NCBI RefSeq assembly: GCF_002993325.1
Contig: NZ_PVNO01000022.1
Location: 104,270-168,269 of the forward strand
Direction of reading: 5' to 3'
From: Alteromonas gracilis
Lineage (GTDB): Bacteria > Pseudomonadota > Gammaproteobacteria > Enterobacterales > Alteromonadaceae
Length of the DNA: 64,000 nt
Numbering within the stretch: position 1 is the stretch's first letter; each line of letters begins with the position of its first letter. This document shows, one piece after another, positions 62,830 through 64,000 of the stretch. The translations under genes were made by a program, and so were the position numbers. The notes below the pieces were generated by a model. That model made no database searches. It was not told the origin of the DNA and was given only the letters and a program-made list of their open reading frames with translations.

Positions 62830-62851
62830 GGCTTGTGTTGCTAAGTCTAGA

Positions 62852-64000
62852 TTAGTCTAGGATCTTAGATACAACACCAGCACCTACTGTACGACCACCT
62901 TCACGGATTGCGAAACGAAGACCTTCTTCCATCGCGATCGGAGCAATTAGCTCAACTTTGAATTTAAGGTTGTCACCAGGCATTACCATTTCTACGCCTT
63001 CTGGAAGCTCTACAGCACCAGTTACGTCAGTTGTACGGAAGTAGAACTGTGGACGGTAGCCTTTGAAGAATGGAGTATGACGGCCACCTTCATCTTTAGA
63101 TAGTACGTATACTTCTGCTTCGAAGTTAACGTGTGGCGTGATTGAACCAGGCTTAGCTAGTACTTGACCACGTTCAACTTCATCACGCTTAGTACCACGT
63201 AGAAGAACACCAACGTTCTCACCCGCACGGCCTTCGTCAAGAAGCTTACGGAACATCTCAACACCAGTACAAGTCGTCTTAGTCGTATCTTTGATACCTA
63301 CGATTTCTACTTCTTCACCAACTTTAACGATACCTTGCTCAACACGACCAGTTACAACAGTACCACGGCCTGAGATTGAGAATACGTCTTCGATTGGAAG
63401 GATGAACGGCTTGTCGATTGCACGCTCTGGCTCTGGGATGTATGAATCAAGCGCTTCACCAAGCTCAAGAATTTTCTTTTCCCACTCTGGGTCGCCTTCA
63501 AGCGCTTTAAGCGCTGAACCTTGGATAACTGGTAGGTCATCACCTGGGAATTCGTATTCGTTAAGAAGTTCACGAACTTCCATTTCTACTAGCTCTAGAA
63601 GTTCTTCATCATCAACCATGTCACACTTGTTCATGAATACGATGATGTAAGGAATACCAACCTGACGACCAAGTAGGATGTGCTCACGAGTCTGTGGCAT
63701 AGGGCCATCAGTCGCAGCTACTACTAGGATACCACCGTCCATCTGAGCAGCACCAGTGATCATGTTTTTAACGTAATCAGCGTGTCCTGGGCAGTCTACG
63801 TGCGCGTAGTGACGAGTAGGAGTGTCATATTCTACGTGTGAAGTAGAAATGGTGATACCACGAGCTTTCTCTTCAGGCGCGTTATCGATTTGATCGAAAG
63901 CCTGAGCAGAACCGCCGTAAGTTTTAGAAAGAACTGTAGTGATAGCTGCAGTTAGGGTAGTTTTACCGTGGTCAACGTGGCCGATTGTACCCACGTTTAC
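62852..64000 (-). CDS. tuf: Elongation factor Tu, partial (5' end outside the window)
   Basis: About 382 codons are present; the first dozen or so lie beyond base 64000. The P-loop GHVDHGKT, the switch [17 protein letters not shown], and the [10 protein letters not shown] segment identify the G domain; domains II and III follow ([49 protein letters not shown]), ending [14 protein letters not shown]. It carries aminoacyl-tRNA to the ribosome. Gammaproteobacteria often have two tuf copies; which one this is cannot be told here. Codon use is strongly biased, as expected for high expression. Confidence 0.98.
   Translation of the reverse strand, partial: VNVGTIGHVDHGKTTLTAAITTVLSKTYGGSAQAFDQIDNAPEEKARGITISTSHVEYDTPTRHYAHVDCPGHADYVKNMITGAAQMDGGILVVAATDGPMPQTREHILLGRQVGIPYIIVFMNKCDMVDDEELLELVEMEVRELLNEYEFPGDDLPVIQGSALKALEGDPEWEKKILELGEALDSYIPEPERAIDKPFILPIEDVFSISGRGTVVTGRVEQGIVKVGEEVEIVGIKDTTKTTCTGVEMFRKLLDEGRAGENVGVLLRGTKRDEVERGQVLAKPGSITPHVNFEAEVYVLSKDEGGRHTPFFKGYRPQFYFRTTDVTGAVELPEGVEMVMPGDNLKFKVELIAPIAMEEGLRFAIREGGRTVGAGVVSKILD

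Noticed and set aside
62453..62860. A 135-codon open frame on the plus strand upstream of tuf
   Set aside because: It runs through the tandem intergenic repeats and the tuf terminator, and its codons reflect the repeat sequence; no ribosome-binding site.

Overview
The window looks like chromosome of a marine gammaproteobacterium of the Alteromonadales, most likely Alteromonas. Reasons are the moderate GC content, the malate dehydrogenase/ArgR divergon, the DUF4212 plus VC_2705-type acetate symporter pair with a CrbS-like kinase, and the Oar-like TonB receptor. This assignment is inference from gene content, since no rRNA is present. No tRNA, rRNA, CRISPR array, prophage or complete insertion sequence was found.

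Layout. 1-5.1 kb holds the 3' end of ppc, a secreted alpha/beta hydrolase, an unknown secreted protein, mdh, argR and a DJ-1/PfpI protein. 5.2-14.9 kb holds an Oar-like TonB receptor, a two-gene unit made of a PhnD-like protein and a membrane protein with a possible winged helix, udk-nupC, a 2OG-Fe(II) oxygenase and a TPR/transglutaminase-like lipoprotein. 15.2-18 kb holds a fasciclin protein, a MAPEG protein and a REC-GGDEF diguanylate cyclase. 17.4-34.4 kb is an acetate-centred block: a DnaQ-like exonuclease, a cNMP/CBS/DUF294 protein, an acetate-type symporter with its small subunit, a CrbS-like SSS-PAS-kinase-REC protein, an MscS-like channel, a MITE-like element, the rimK/deacylase/rimB set, a solute-binding protein, crbR, acs and a DcaP-like porin.

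34.5-38 kb holds a Na/Pi cotransporter, a Tas-like aldo-keto reductase and a sensor-only membrane protein. 38.4-59.4 kb is the accessory region of greatest interest. Two paralogous subtilases with SLH-like tails flank an operon encoding FHA-GAF, Hanks kinase-TPR, histidine kinase and NarL-type regulator proteins. Next come a PEP-CTERM-like protein, a DUF1566 lectin-like protein with a cytochrome b/ethylbenzene-dehydrogenase-like protein, and three unrelated phosphatases (metallophosphoesterase, PhoD, PhoX). A GGG(G)-N5-CCCC-TA motif lies before four of these transcription units and may be the target of the NarL-type regulator. 59.6-64 kb holds a GAF-PAS-GGDEF-EAL protein, a run of decayed intergenic repeats and the 3' part of tuf.

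Three cis-acting families recur: the GGG(G)-N5-CCCC-TA motif; a GAC(C/T)(A/T)TGGTC motif in the acs/porin and symporter/crbS intergenic regions, fitting a CrbSR regulon; and an intergenic three-way-junction repeat (about 100 bp) found next to 3' ends of minus-strand genes, one copy of which has an intrinsic-terminator U tract.
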